DNA from: Pseudovibrio japonicus
GTDB taxonomy: Bacteria; Pseudomonadota; Alphaproteobacteria; Rhizobiales; Stappiaceae
Assembly (NCBI RefSeq): GCF_014651595.1
Contig: NZ_BMXE01000009.1
Span: 62,001 to 126,000 of the forward strand
Direction: 5' to 3'
Length of the DNA: 64,000 nt
The position numbers and the translations under genes are program-made. The notes under the pieces are model-generated. The model had not been told where the DNA came from, did not search any database, and saw nothing but the letters and a program-made list of their open reading frames with translations. Position 1 is the first letter of the stretch. Every line of letters starts with the position of its first letter. This document shows, in pieces, positions 9,183 through 18,114 of this stretch.

Positions 9183-10466
9183 TTAATCCACGTCGATGGT
9201 CATGGCTGATGAGGTTACAACGCGGTTGCGACCGGATTTCTTGGCCCGGTACAAACAACGGTCCGCGACCCTGAGAGCACTGACCAGCGTATCTTCGCTA
9301 CCGGAAGACAGGCCGACGCTGATCGTAGGCGCAAACGTATGCTCGTCATTGCCGGGGTCAGTCACTGGCATGGAACTTCTCAGCTCAGAGAGAAATTGCT
9401 TTGCAGTTGGCTCGTCAGTATCCGGCAGAGCAACGCAAAACTCATCTCCACCAATACGAATGGCAACCCCGTTGCAGGGCAGGAGATCCGAAATGCGATG
9501 AGCAACGGAGATAATTAGGTTATCTCCAGTTTCATGGCCAAACTTGTCATTGATCTGCTTGAAGCGATCAATGTCGATCATGGCATATCGCATCTCCCTA
9601 CCAGCTTGGGCCTGACTTCCGTGAAGCTTGTCGACCACGTCGTAAAGATGACGGCGGTTGAACAAACCCGTCATCGGATCCCGGTGCGCCATCTCAGTCA
9701 GCTCCGCAATGCGGTCCAGCTGGTTGAGGTTTTGCGAAACCCGTAACAGCAACTCTTCAGGCGTACAGCTCTTCTTCAGAAAGTCGTTGGCCCCGGACTT
9801 GAGGAACTTTGCTGTAAGGGCTGGATCGTCTTTGGATGATATCCCGATAACTGCCAAAGTGTTGGCGCTATGTGTCCGACGAATTTGCGTTATCATCTCA
9901 AAGCCGGAGGCGCCCGGTAGTGAGTCATCAATGATCAGCAACTTGATATCTGGATGTTGCTGCAGCACCTCAAGCACATTCTGACCTGAAGTCGCGGTGA
10001 GTACGTTGAGGCAATAAAGTTGCAGTCGTTTTTTTAAGAACGCCCGCGCTTTTGAGGAATCATCGATAAGCAAAACCTTGGTGCTGAAGTTCCGATCAAC
10101 CCGGTTCACTAAGCCACCTAGATAACCAAGGCTTGCGGGCGAATCCTTGAGCACATAATCCACGATGCCCTTCTTAAGGATCGACCGGCGAGTGCGCTGG
10201 TCAAAGCGTCCGGAGAACACGATGGTCGGCAGGCCAGCGTCAATTGTCAGGTCCACAACCTCGCCATCAGGAGCATCTGGAAGCGTCAGATCAACGAGAG
10301 CAAGGAAAGGCTTCAACTTTCCTTCATCAAGGATCTCCTTGGCCTGAGCGTAGGTTTTGACTGTTGTCACATGGTAAGGACCGGCACGTTCAATTTCGCT
10401 CACCGTAATGCGCGCAAAGAAATTGGCGTCTTCAACAAGAAGAATGCTCTTTTTCTGATCTGGCAT
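9183..10466 (-). CDS. PleD-like response regulator diguanylate cyclase (REC-REC-GGDEF)
   Basis: This is a 427-residue cytoplasmic protein. Receiver 1 (about residues 6-130) has the acidic pair in LLVEDAN and phosphoacceptor region LALVDLTLP. Receiver 2 (about 135-255) has LLIDDS and LLIIDDSLPG. A GGDEF domain with the intact IRIGGDEF motif follows from about 270. The architecture is that of PleD, which makes cyclic di-GMP in response to phosphorylation. The RxxD inhibitory site normally five residues before GGDEF is not seen at that place (PCNG occupies it), so classic product inhibition may be absent. It is single-gene, convergent with the SDR gene, with a GAGGA ribosome site before the ATG at 10466. 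Confidence 0.88.
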   Translation of the reverse strand: MPDQKKSILLVEDANFFARITVSEIERAGPYHVTTVKTYAQAKEILDEGKLKPFLALVDLTLPDAPDGEVVDLTIDAGLPTIVFSGRFDQRTRRSILKKGIVDYVLKDSPASLGYLGGLVNRVDRNFSTKVLLIDDSSKARAFLKKRLQLYCLNVLTATSGQNVLEVLQQHPDIKLLIIDDSLPGASGFEMITQIRRTHSANTLAVIGISSKDDPALTAKFLKSGANDFLKKSCTPEELLLRVSQNLNQLDRIAELTEMAHRDPMTGLFNRRHLYDVVDKLHGSQAQAGREMRYAMIDIDRFKQINDKFGHETGDNLIISVAHRISDLLPCNGVAIRIGGDEFCVALPDTDEPTAKQFLSELRSSMPVTDPGNDEHTFAPTISVGLSSGSEDTLVSALRVADRCLYRAKKSGRNRVVTSSAMTIDVD

Positions 10467-10917
10467 GTGCTGTCCTCAAAAACCGGTAAGTGCGATAAAA
10501 TTGCGCCTGCAATCCATCGAGCGCTATTGATATCCTAGAATAGCGGTTCTAATAAACAGTATTTGAAATACACTTAAAATTAAAAACAAAATTGCATTAA
10601 AGTTAAATAAAATTAAAATTTATATTAAGAGGAGTGCCGCATGTGATTAATCACCCTCTAGTGGTAAAAATGTATAGGTAAAACTTCCTAATTCATTATA
10701 TTCAGTAATGTCTCTATCAAAAGATGAACCGTCTATATTGGAAGGAGTTTATAGGCGGGATGTAAGTTGGAGTGTCCCGTAAGTATACCATCAGTAGTAG
10801 TGTTGTAACGGGGCGTGCAGTAGACGCAAAAATCTTGGATTGCTGGTGCTTTATTTTACACTCAATGAGTGTGGTATCCACAGGTTCTCGCGCAAACCAC
10901 ACCCACCGGAACCAGAT
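10467..10917. other. Non-coding A+T-rich region between the PuuA-like and GGDEF genes
   Basis: About 450 bases without a convincing gene. It holds the upstream region of the diguanylate cyclase gene, including a very A+T-rich block at 10540-10640 and a TAGAA-N6-TTCTA inverted repeat at 10536-10551, and the region just past the end of the PuuA-like gene. I see no clear terminator stem with a T run. Confidence 0.5.
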
Positions 10918-12318
10918 TTAGACGTTCATCAGCAGATATTCGCGCTCCCACGCGCTGATGACCGACATAAAGGTCTCATACTCTTCTAGTTTAATGGCAC
11001 GATAGGTCGCAATAAACTGCTCGCCAAAGATGTTCATCAGATCCTCTTGCTCCTCGAACTCATCAACCGCATGAAGCAGCGTACGAGGCAGCCTACTCAT
11101 GATTTCGCTGTTATCTGTGTCCCGTGGGTTATCTGGCTCAATCCCTTTCTTGATGCCCAGATACCCAGCTGCAAGGCTCGCAGCGATCACAAGGTAAGGG
11201 TTTGCATCAGAGCCCGGAACACGGTTCTCCAGACGCCGCGCCTCGGGTGAAGAGTTTGGGACGCGTAGACCAACAGTTCGGTTGTCATAGCCCCAAAACA
11301 GATTACTCGGTGATCCGCTGTTGCGTGCGCTCCGCCGATAAGAGTTCACGTAGGGGGCCATAATCGGCATCAGGGCAGGCAGATAATGCTGGTGCCCGCC
11401 GATGAAATGAAAGAAGGCAGGGGTGGCGTCGTTGTCCGCGCCGGTAAAGATGTTCTTGCCGGTAGCTCTGTCCACGATGGACTGGTGGATATGCATCGAC
11501 GAACCCGGTTGAGACGACATCGCTTTTGCCATGAAGGTCGCATATATCCCGTGCCTCAGCGCAGCCTCGCGGATGGTGCGTTTGAACATGAAGGCCTGAT
11601 CCGCGAGCTCCAGAGGATGCCCGTGGCGCAGATTGATCTCCATCTGCGCAGCGCCCTCTTCATGAATAAGCGTGTCGATCTCCAGGCCTTGCGCCTCTGA
11701 AAGATCGTAGATGTCGTCGATCAACTCATCAAACTCATTGAGAGCGGAAATCGAATAGGATTGCCTGCCAACCTCGGGGCGACCAGAACGGCCAATAGGC
11801 GGTTCCAGCGGATAGTCAGGATCAGTATTCGGTTTGACCAGATAAAACTCCACTTCCGGTGCGATAATCGGATTCCAGCCCTCAGCATCGTAAAGCTCAA
11901 GAACACGCTTCAAAACATTGCGTGGAGCAACCGGAAAGGGCTTACCTTCCTTGGTGAAGGCATCATGGATAAGCTGCGCTGTCGGGTCGGTTTCCCACGG
12001 CACCACCGTCAGCGTCGAATAATCGGGCTGAAAATAAAGGTCGCCATCCGTTGGGCTATATTGAAAGCGCTCATCATTTGCAGGGTAATCGCCTGAAATG
12101 GTCTGGGCAAAGATGGACGACGGCATCGTCAGCGTATTGCTGCTGAAGAACTTGTTTGTCGGCATCATCTTGCCGCGCGGAACTCCGGCAATGTCAGGCA
12201 CAACGCATTCGATATCGCCAATGTTACGGGCTTGCAGCCAGGTGCGTGCTTCCTCAAGGTTGCTCACACCGCGCATGTTGGGCGCTGTTTCATCTTCTGG
12301 ATAATTCTCAGAACTCAT
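10918..12318 (-). CDS. puuA: Glutamine-synthetase-family gamma-glutamyl-amine ligase (PuuA-like)
   Basis: This 466-residue enzyme is close in length to gamma-glutamylputrescine synthetase. The glutamine synthetase fold is recognisable from APEVEFYLV, EEGAAQMEINL, GSSMHIHQS and a C-terminal RRLENRVPGSDANPYL segment, which bind metal, glutamate and ATP. It would couple glutamate to putrescine or a similar amine. The substrate is inferred from divergence from a complete putrescine-type ABC transporter. I place the start at the ATG at 12318, preceded by GGAAG; an in-frame extension to 12453 has no ribosome site and is not family-like. No puuB or puuD gene is in the window. Confidence 0.82.
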   Translation of the reverse strand: MSSENYPEDETAPNMRGVSNLEEARTWLQARNIGDIECVVPDIAGVPRGKMMPTNKFFSSNTLTMPSSIFAQTISGDYPANDERFQYSPTDGDLYFQPDYSTLTVVPWETDPTAQLIHDAFTKEGKPFPVAPRNVLKRVLELYDAEGWNPIIAPEVEFYLVKPNTDPDYPLEPPIGRSGRPEVGRQSYSISALNEFDELIDDIYDLSEAQGLEIDTLIHEEGAAQMEINLRHGHPLELADQAFMFKRTIREAALRHGIYATFMAKAMSSQPGSSMHIHQSIVDRATGKNIFTGADNDATPAFFHFIGGHQHYLPALMPIMAPYVNSYRRSARNSGSPSNLFWGYDNRTVGLRVPNSSPEARRLENRVPGSDANPYLVIAASLAAGYLGIKKGIEPDNPRDTDNSEIMSRLPRTLLHAVDEFEEQEDLMNIFGEQFIATYRAIKLEEYETFMSVISAWEREYLLMNV

Positions 12319-12931
12319 AGGACTTCCAATAGGGTTGCTGCCCAGCTCGTAAGGCAATCGTTCGTGAGTGAAATAACATTTCAGCTCTTTACAGCTGCTA
12401 AAAAGCGCCCAGTTTTCTTTTGGTTGTAGACGTAGTTTAGCAGAAGTGAACACAACTCGGATACTCAGCTGTTTGGTAGAACTTTAAGCAGACCATCCAC
12501 GAACTTCTCCTTGATTTCGCCCTCTGAGCCCGAAATCCACCAGCCTCAAAACGCGCCGCAATCCTCGGTTCAGATGATGAAAGTGGACTTATGAAGAGCT
12601 ATCACATTGAAAAGACTTCTGTTTCATGAGTTGCGCTATATCCGCTGCAGCACTGACTCACAATTGTGCACCTATACCGGCAACTAACCCGACATTTCTA
12701 ATGAACACGCCCCTCAAACAGTCCCCAAAAGGGTTAGAGCGGGGATCTGAAGCCCATGTCATCAATGACCCCTTAATTTATAGGGGATCTACGGCATTCC
12801 TATAAAATGCCGATTTGGAATGTAGGTCGAAATTAATCCATCCGCACAAGGATGTACCATGCGGCTAAATGCAGGAATCTGGTGCGCAAGTGTGCTTCGA
12901 ACCCCTGTATTTGATATTGGAGTGTTTGAGG
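12319..12931. promoter_or_regulatory. Divergent regulatory region between puuA-like and potF-like genes
   Basis: About 610 bases separate the two start codons. A perfect inverted repeat CGGCATT/AATGCCG (12792-12798 and 12806-12812) surrounds a TATAAAAT sequence that could be a -10 box for the transporter operon, so a repressor binding there could block transcription. The regulator is not in the window. The bases 12320-12450 could encode an N-terminal extension of the ligase but look non-coding. Confidence 0.5.
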
Positions 12932-14023
12932 ATGAGAAGCTTGGTTTTAGTGTCAGGAGCTGCCGCTATGGCGCTCTCGCTGTCTGACGCTCTCGCTGAA
13001 GACCGCGTTGTAAACGTATACAACTGGTCCGATTATATCGACATGCAGGTTCTCACCGACTTCGAAGAGGAGACCGGCATCTCCGTAAACTATGATACCT
13101 ATGACTCCAATGAAGTTCTGGAAACAAAACTGCTGACCGGCAAAACCGGTTATGATGTGGTCGTCCCCAGCGCCACCTATCTCCAACGGCAGATACAAGC
13201 AGGCGTTTATCAGAAGCTCGACAAAAGCAAACTCCCTAATCTCAAACATATGGATCCGCTCCTGCAAGAACGTGTCACAGTATACGACCCCGGCAATGAG
13301 TTCTCGGTCAACTACATGTGGGGCACGTCTGGCTATGGTGTGAACGAAGATCAGGTGCGGTCCCTCAACCCCGAGGCTCCAATCGGCAGTTGGGAACTGC
13401 TCTTTAACGTGGAAGAGCTTGCAAAGATTGCCGGGTGCGGCGTCTATGTGATGGATGAGCCGGAAGAAATGTTCCCGGTTGCCATGCATTATCTCGGCTT
13501 AAGCCCCAACTCCAACAGTCCTGAAGACATTCGGAAAGCCGGTGTATTGCTGGAAACAATTCGTCCGCATATCCGGAAGTTTCACAACTCTGAATTCGTA
13601 GGCGCCCTGGCAACCGGTGAGATCTGTCTCGCCTATGGGTGGTCAGGCGACATATTGCAGGCAAAGAACCGCGCGGTTGAGGTGGGCAAGGGTGTTGAAG
13701 TCACCTTCATCTTGCCCAACGAAGGCGCACAGATGTGGTTTGACCAGATCGCAATTCCTGCAGATGCAGAAAACCTTGAAGAGGCCTATGAGTTCATCAA
13801 CTACCTGATGCGCCCTGAGGTAATTGCACGGATGTCCGACTACGTCTTTTACGCCAACGGCAATAAGGACGCGACTGTTTTGGTCAAAGAGGAAGTGACG
13901 TCAAATTCAAATATCTATCCGCCCGATGAAGTAAAGCAGCGCTTATACACCATCAGTGTAAAGCCGCTCCTCGCACAGCGCCTCATGAACCGTGCATTTA
14001 CAACGGTAAAATCAGCGCACTAA
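12932..14023 (+). CDS. potF: Polyamine (putrescine-type) ABC transporter periplasmic binding protein
   Basis: This 363-residue secreted protein begins with MRSLVLVSGAAAMALS and a likely cleavage after ALA-ED. The mature start RVVNVYNWSDYID is characteristic of the PotD/PotF family, followed by TGISVNYDTYDSNEVLETKLLTG. It captures putrescine or related polyamines in the periplasm for the permease encoded downstream. The ATG at 12932 is chosen because it gives a proper signal peptide; the reading frame is open 63 bases further upstream. It is the first of four genes potF-potG-potH-potI. Exact polyamine specificity cannot be read from sequence alone. Confidence 0.9.
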   Translation: MRSLVLVSGAAAMALSLSDALAEDRVVNVYNWSDYIDMQVLTDFEEETGISVNYDTYDSNEVLETKLLTGKTGYDVVVPSATYLQRQIQAGVYQKLDKSKLPNLKHMDPLLQERVTVYDPGNEFSVNYMWGTSGYGVNEDQVRSLNPEAPIGSWELLFNVEELAKIAGCGVYVMDEPEEMFPVAMHYLGLSPNSNSPEDIRKAGVLLETIRPHIRKFHNSEFVGALATGEICLAYGWSGDILQAKNRAVEVGKGVEVTFILPNEGAQMWFDQIAIPADAENLEEAYEFINYLMRPEVIARMSDYVFYANGNKDATVLVKEEVTSNSNIYPPDEVKQRLYTISVKPLLAQRLMNRAFTTVKSAH

Positions 14024-14072
14024 GGGCATACCAGCGAGAACAGAAGGGGGGATCTGTGAGATTTAACCCCAC

Positions 14073-14100
14073 CTAAGCCCGCGTTCTAATCTGGGCTTAG
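14073..14100 (+). promoter_or_regulatory. Intergenic hairpin between potF and potG
   Basis: Perfect eight-base arms CTAAGCCC and GGGCTTAG with a 12-base loop, no T run, 20 bases before the potG start. Such stems often stabilise the message of the upstream binding-protein gene so that it is made in excess over the permease. Confidence 0.5.
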
Positions 14101-14119
14101 ATAAAGGATAGGAGTACTG

Positions 14120-15268
14120 GTGAAGAAACCGCTCGGTCCTGTTCGTCGCGCCTTTTCGCCTTGGGACAACCCGAGTGAGCAACCCTTTATCGAATTTTGT
14201 AATGTCACCAAGCGATTTGGCAGGGTCGTTGCCGTAGATGACCTTTCCCTTAAAATCTATGAGCGAGAGTTCCACGCGCTGCTGGGCGGGTCAGGTTGCG
14301 GCAAAACCACCCTCATAAGAATGCTTGCTGGATTTGAGGTTCCCTCAGAAGGGCAGATCTATCTGCAAGGGCAGGACCTATCCGGAGTGCCGCCCTACAA
14401 GCGCCCAATGAACATGATGTTCCAATCCTACGCCTTGTTCCCCCATATGAGTGTTACAAAGAACATTGCATTTGGCTTGGAAATGGATGGCTTGCCCTCC
14501 CGTGAGATCAAAGACCGTGTCTATGACATGCTTGCTCTGGTCAGACTGGAAGGCTTCGCTAAGCGCAGACCGCACCAACTCACCGACGGGCAGCGTCAGC
14601 GTGTTGCTCTCGCCAGATCTCTTGCCAAACGGCCGAAAGTTCTTCTCCTTGATGAGCCTCTGGCTGCACTAGAGAAAAAGCTCCGCGAAGAAACCCAGCT
14701 GGAGCTGATCAACCTGCAGGAACAACTGAAAATCACATTCCTGATCGTTACACATGATCAGGAAGAGGCCATGACCGTGGCGGACCGCATCTCACTGATG
14801 CACATGGGCAAGATCATGCAGAACGCGACGCCCGGCGAAATTTACGAGCAACCCAACTCCCGCTTTGTTGCGGAGTTTCTCGGTGATATCAATGTCCTGG
14901 ATGGGCAGATCAGCAAGAAACAGGACGACGAAGTTCAGCTCTATTCGTCGGTTTTAGGCGATCATCTGGATGTGCACTATCCAACACCTGCTGAGGTCGG
15001 AGACCATGCAGCCCTTGCCATCCGTCCAGAAAAGATGCGGATCTCACTTGATAAACCAGAGCAAACCGACATCAATGCCATCCGTGGCGAGGTTTGGGAT
15101 ATCGCTTACATGGGTGACGTATCAATCTATCACGTCAAGGTGGCTGAGACTGAAACACTCCGGGCAATCGTTGCCAACACAACGCGGCTGGTGCAACGAC
15201 CAATCACTTGGGAGGATCAGGTTTGGCTGTCATGGGACAGTGATGCCGGCGTGATCCTGTTAGCGTGA
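14120..15268 (+). CDS. potG: Polyamine ABC transporter ATP-binding protein
   Basis: This 382-residue ATPase has Walker A GGSGCGKT near residue 57, Q-loop MFQSYALFPHM, Walker B KVLLLDEP, H-loop VTHDQEEAMTVAD and a C-terminal TOBE-type domain from about residue 270. It drives polyamine import through PotH/PotI. Two normally rigid motifs deviate: the signature is LTDGQ rather than LSGGQ, and the D-loop is AALE rather than GALD. The reading frame is otherwise intact, so this is probably a functional variant, but reduced ATPase activity is possible. The start is a GTG at 14120 with GGAG just upstream. Confidence 0.88.
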   Translation: MKKPLGPVRRAFSPWDNPSEQPFIEFCNVTKRFGRVVAVDDLSLKIYEREFHALLGGSGCGKTTLIRMLAGFEVPSEGQIYLQGQDLSGVPPYKRPMNMMFQSYALFPHMSVTKNIAFGLEMDGLPSREIKDRVYDMLALVRLEGFAKRRPHQLTDGQRQRVALARSLAKRPKVLLLDEPLAALEKKLREETQLELINLQEQLKITFLIVTHDQEEAMTVADRISLMHMGKIMQNATPGEIYEQPNSRFVAEFLGDINVLDGQISKKQDDEVQLYSSVLGDHLDVHYPTPAEVGDHAALAIRPEKMRISLDKPEQTDINAIRGEVWDIAYMGDVSIYHVKVAETETLRAIVANTTRLVQRPITWEDQVWLSWDSDAGVILLA

Positions 15269-15278
15269 GGTGTGGCAA

Positions 15279-16280
15279 ATGATAGACCATAACCTCTCAT
15301 CCGTCGGCCTCACCAGAACCGAACCTGCGCCGGCACCGCGCCACGAACCCGAGGCCCCCGAAAACACGCCAACCAACCCAACCGGAACTTGGGGCCGCTT
15401 CGCGCTCATCTGTGTGCCATACGTCTGGCTCCTGCTGTTCTTCCTCATCCCGTTTGTCATTGTGGCTATGGTATCTCTGGACGAAGTCACGGTCGCAGTT
15501 CCTCCTTATCTGCCAGTCATTGAGTGGGGCAGGGGTGTTGCAGGCCTCTGGGAGGCTGTGCAGCACTGGTCGCTCAGCAATTATGTAAGGCTGGTAGAAG
15601 AGGCACTTTATTGGCAAGCCTATCTATCGAGTTTGCGTATCGCATTCTTATCAACACTACTGACGGTGCTTGTCGGCTTCCCAATCGCCTATGGTATGGC
15701 ACGAGCACCAAGAAGCTGGCAGCCCATATTGGTGATGATGGTCATCTTGCCCTTCTGGACAAGCTTTCTGATCCGAGCCTATGCATGGATCGGTATCCTA
15801 AGGACAGATGGCCTGCTCAATCAGGCGTTATTGTCCGTTGGTCTGATCAATGAACCATTGTTTCTGCTCAATACCAGCGGCGCTGTCTATGTCGGTATCA
15901 TCTACACATACCTGCCCTTCATGGTCCTCCCGCTCTATTCAGCTTTAGAGAGGCTGGATACCACACTGACCGAGGCTGCTGAGGATCTCGGATGCCCGCC
16001 ATGGAAGACCTTCTGGTATGTAACTGTGCCACTTGCAAAGCCGGGCCTGATCGCAGGCTGCCTGCTTGTCTTCATCCCGGTTATGGGGGAGTTTATCATT
16101 CCAGACCTTTTGGGAGGCTCATCAACGCAGATGATTGGTCAGACCCTCTGGGTCGAATTCTTCTCGCACAGAGATTGGCCCATTGCCTCGGCTATTACCA
16201 TTGTCTTACTGGCAGTGCTAATCATCCCAATCCTGCTGTTCCAGCGTCATGAAACCCGCCGCAGCGAGGAGGAGACGTGA
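15279..16280 (+). CDS. potH: Polyamine ABC transporter permease PotH-type
   Basis: This 333-residue inner-membrane protein has six or seven hydrophobic segments and the EAA loop TEAAEDLGCPPWKTFWYVTVPLAKPG that contacts the ATPase. The proline-rich N-terminus (TEPAPAPRHEPEAPENTPTNPTG) is cytoplasmic. The ATG at 15279 is chosen because GAGG lies eight bases ahead; an alternative GTG at 15270 lies within that ribosome site. The stop overlaps the next start. With PotI it forms the membrane channel. Confidence 0.9.
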   Translation: MIDHNLSSVGLTRTEPAPAPRHEPEAPENTPTNPTGTWGRFALICVPYVWLLLFFLIPFVIVAMVSLDEVTVAVPPYLPVIEWGRGVAGLWEAVQHWSLSNYVRLVEEALYWQAYLSSLRIAFLSTLLTVLVGFPIAYGMARAPRSWQPILVMMVILPFWTSFLIRAYAWIGILRTDGLLNQALLSVGLINEPLFLLNTSGAVYVGIIYTYLPFMVLPLYSALERLDTTLTEAAEDLGCPPWKTFWYVTVPLAKPGLIAGCLLVFIPVMGEFIIPDLLGGSSTQMIGQTLWVEFFSHRDWPIASAITIVLLAVLIIPILLFQRHETRRSEEET

Positions 16281-17101
16281 TGCTGTCAAGACCAAGCTGG
16301 TTCAACATTACATCACTCGTTGTGGGCTTCAGTTTCCTTTACCTGCCCATTGTCATCTTGATTGTTTTCTCGTTCAATGACGCTCAGTTGGCGACGGTTT
16401 GGTCCGGGTTCTCAACCAGATGGTATGGTGGGATGTTGCAAAACGAGCAACTCATGCAGGCAGTCTGGATCACGCTCCGGATCGGCCTCACTTCTGCCAC
16501 GCTGGCGACCGTTCTTGGAACCCTGGCGGCTCTGGTCTTGGCTCGACAAGGACGCTTCTTTGGACGTTCACTTTTTTCAGGGATGATCTACGCACCTCTG
16601 GTCATGCCTGAAGTCATCCTCGGACTATCCTTAGTACTCCTGTTCGTGGCCATGGATCAGAACCAGGGCTTCTGGACCATCATGATCGCGCACACCACAT
16701 TTTCCATGTGCTACGTGACAGTCATTGTGCAATCGCGGCTCTCTGAATTTGACCGCTCTCTGGAGGAGGCCGCCATGGATTTGGGATGCCCGCCCGTCCG
16801 CACCTTCTTCCATATCACGTTACCCCAGATCCTTCCGGGCATTCTGGCAGGCTGGATGCTGGCATTCACGCTTTCATTGAATGATCTGGTGATCGCAAGC
16901 TTCAACGCTGGCCCTGAAACTACTACTTTGCCAATGCGAATTTATGGGCAAGTCAAACTGGGCGGAACACCTGAGATCAACGCCATTAGCACCATACTGA
17001 TCCTGCTGATGACAGTTGGTGTCATTTTAGCTTCTGTGCTTACCAAACGGCAAAGGCTTAAGCGTATGGAGGAGGAGCGACTCGCAGCAGCGCACCTTTG
17101 A
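16280..17101 (+). CDS. potI: Polyamine ABC transporter permease PotI-type
   Basis: This 273-residue inner-membrane permease has about six transmembrane segments and the EAA loop EEAAMDLGCPPVRTFFHITLPQILPG. Its ATG overlaps the potH stop (TGATG), with GAGGAGG upstream, a sign of translational coupling. The C-terminus ends in a basic/acidic cytoplasmic tail KRQRLKRMEEERLAA. It completes a potFGHI-type importer; no terminator with a T run is visible after it. Confidence 0.9.
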   Translation: MLSRPSWFNITSLVVGFSFLYLPIVILIVFSFNDAQLATVWSGFSTRWYGGMLQNEQLMQAVWITLRIGLTSATLATVLGTLAALVLARQGRFFGRSLFSGMIYAPLVMPEVILGLSLVLLFVAMDQNQGFWTIMIAHTTFSMCYVTVIVQSRLSEFDRSLEEAAMDLGCPPVRTFFHITLPQILPGILAGWMLAFTLSLNDLVIASFNAGPETTTLPMRIYGQVKLGGTPEINAISTILILLMTVGVILASVLTKRQRLKRMEEERLAAAHL

Positions 17102-17403
17102 AAAGATTTCACCCTGTGGGGATACCCAATAGTGAGATTGTGTGCTGCAAACATTCATTCCTCCGGGCTTTGTGATCTCCATCTCAACAAATAGTCGCTC
17201 TCCGCATAAAGAGCACTTGGCGAGGACATAAAACCGGTCTATCAACGATGAGATCGCTATACATATTTTCCCTAGTAGGGAAGGCAGGGTGCTGGTCCAA
17301 ATGGAGGACCAATATCCCAATGCCAGCATGAAAATGTAGTATTGCTTGCGTTTTGGGGAATGAGAAGCGCGAGTTCTGCCAAGTCATGTATTGGGAGTAT
17401 ACA
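17102..17403 (+). promoter_or_regulatory. Upstream region of scoAB with two inverted repeats
   Basis: About 300 bases without a gene. Two perfect palindromes lie here: TTCCCTA-G-TAGGGAA at 17268-17282, and TGGTCC/GGACCA with a seven-base spacer at 17293-17311. Both are 90-140 bases upstream of scoA and are candidate operators. GGGAG ahead of the ATG at 17404 is the ribosome site. Confidence 0.45.
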
Positions 17404-18099
17404 ATGAATAAAGTTTATCCAAGCGCTGCCGCTGCTTTGGAGGGGCTTACCTTTGATGGCATGACCGTCATGGCAGGTGGGTTTGGTCTCTGTGGCATTC
17501 CGGAAAATCTGATTATTGCGCTGCGGGATTCAGGTGCAAAAGACCTGACCGCCATCTCCAACAATGCAGGCGTTGACGACTTCGGTCTGGGCCTCTTGTT
17601 GCAAACCCGCCAGATCAAGAAGATGGTGTCTTCTTACGTTGGCGAGAACGCGACCTTCGAGCGCCAATATCTGGACGGTGACCTTGAGTTGGAGTTCAAT
17701 CCGCAGGGCACTCTTGCTGAACGCATCCGTGCCGGCGGTGCAGGTATCCCGGGTTTTTACACCAAAACCGGCGTTGGCACCCTGATTGCTGAAGGCAAAG
17801 AACACAAAGACTTCAACGGTGAAACCTACATCATGGAAACCGGTCTGGTATCTGATGTGTCGCTGGTAAAAGCCTGGAAAGCCGACAAGGAAGGCAACCT
17901 GATCTTCCGTAAAACGGCACGCAATTTCAACCCGATGATGGCAACCGCAGGTAAGACCACTGTTGTTGAGGTTGAAGAGCTCGTAGAGATCGGCGAACTG
18001 GATCCGGATCAGATTCACACTCCAGGTATCTTTGTTGACCGGATCGTTGCCGGCTCATTCGAAAAGCGCATCGAACAGCGCACCATCCGCGAAGCTTAA
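17404..18099 (+). CDS. scoA: Succinyl-CoA:3-ketoacid CoA-transferase subunit A
   Basis: This 231-residue subunit has the family start [28 protein letters not shown], then [13 protein letters not shown] and [13 protein letters not shown]. With subunit B it moves CoA from succinyl-CoA to acetoacetate, linking ketone-body or PHB breakdown to central metabolism. The presence of two phasins 10 kb away fits PHB turnover in this organism. The ATG at 17404 is chosen for its ribosome site and family-like start; the frame extends 51 bases further upstream. scoB follows after 15 bases. Confidence 0.93.
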   Translation: MNKVYPSAAAALEGLTFDGMTVMAGGFGLCGIPENLIIALRDSGAKDLTAISNNAGVDDFGLGLLLQTRQIKKMVSSYVGENATFERQYLDGDLELEFNPQGTLAERIRAGGAGIPGFYTKTGVGTLIAEGKEHKDFNGETYIMETGLVSDVSLVKAWKADKEGNLIFRKTARNFNPMMATAGKTTVVEVEELVEIGELDPDQIHTPGIFVDRIVAGSFEKRIEQRTIREA

Positions 18100-18114
18100 G
18101 GGAGGGCATATATC

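Noticed and set aside
10717-10902. 61-residue minus-strand frame near the PuuA-like gene end
   Set aside because: No ribosome site, no family pattern and A+T-rich intergenic composition.
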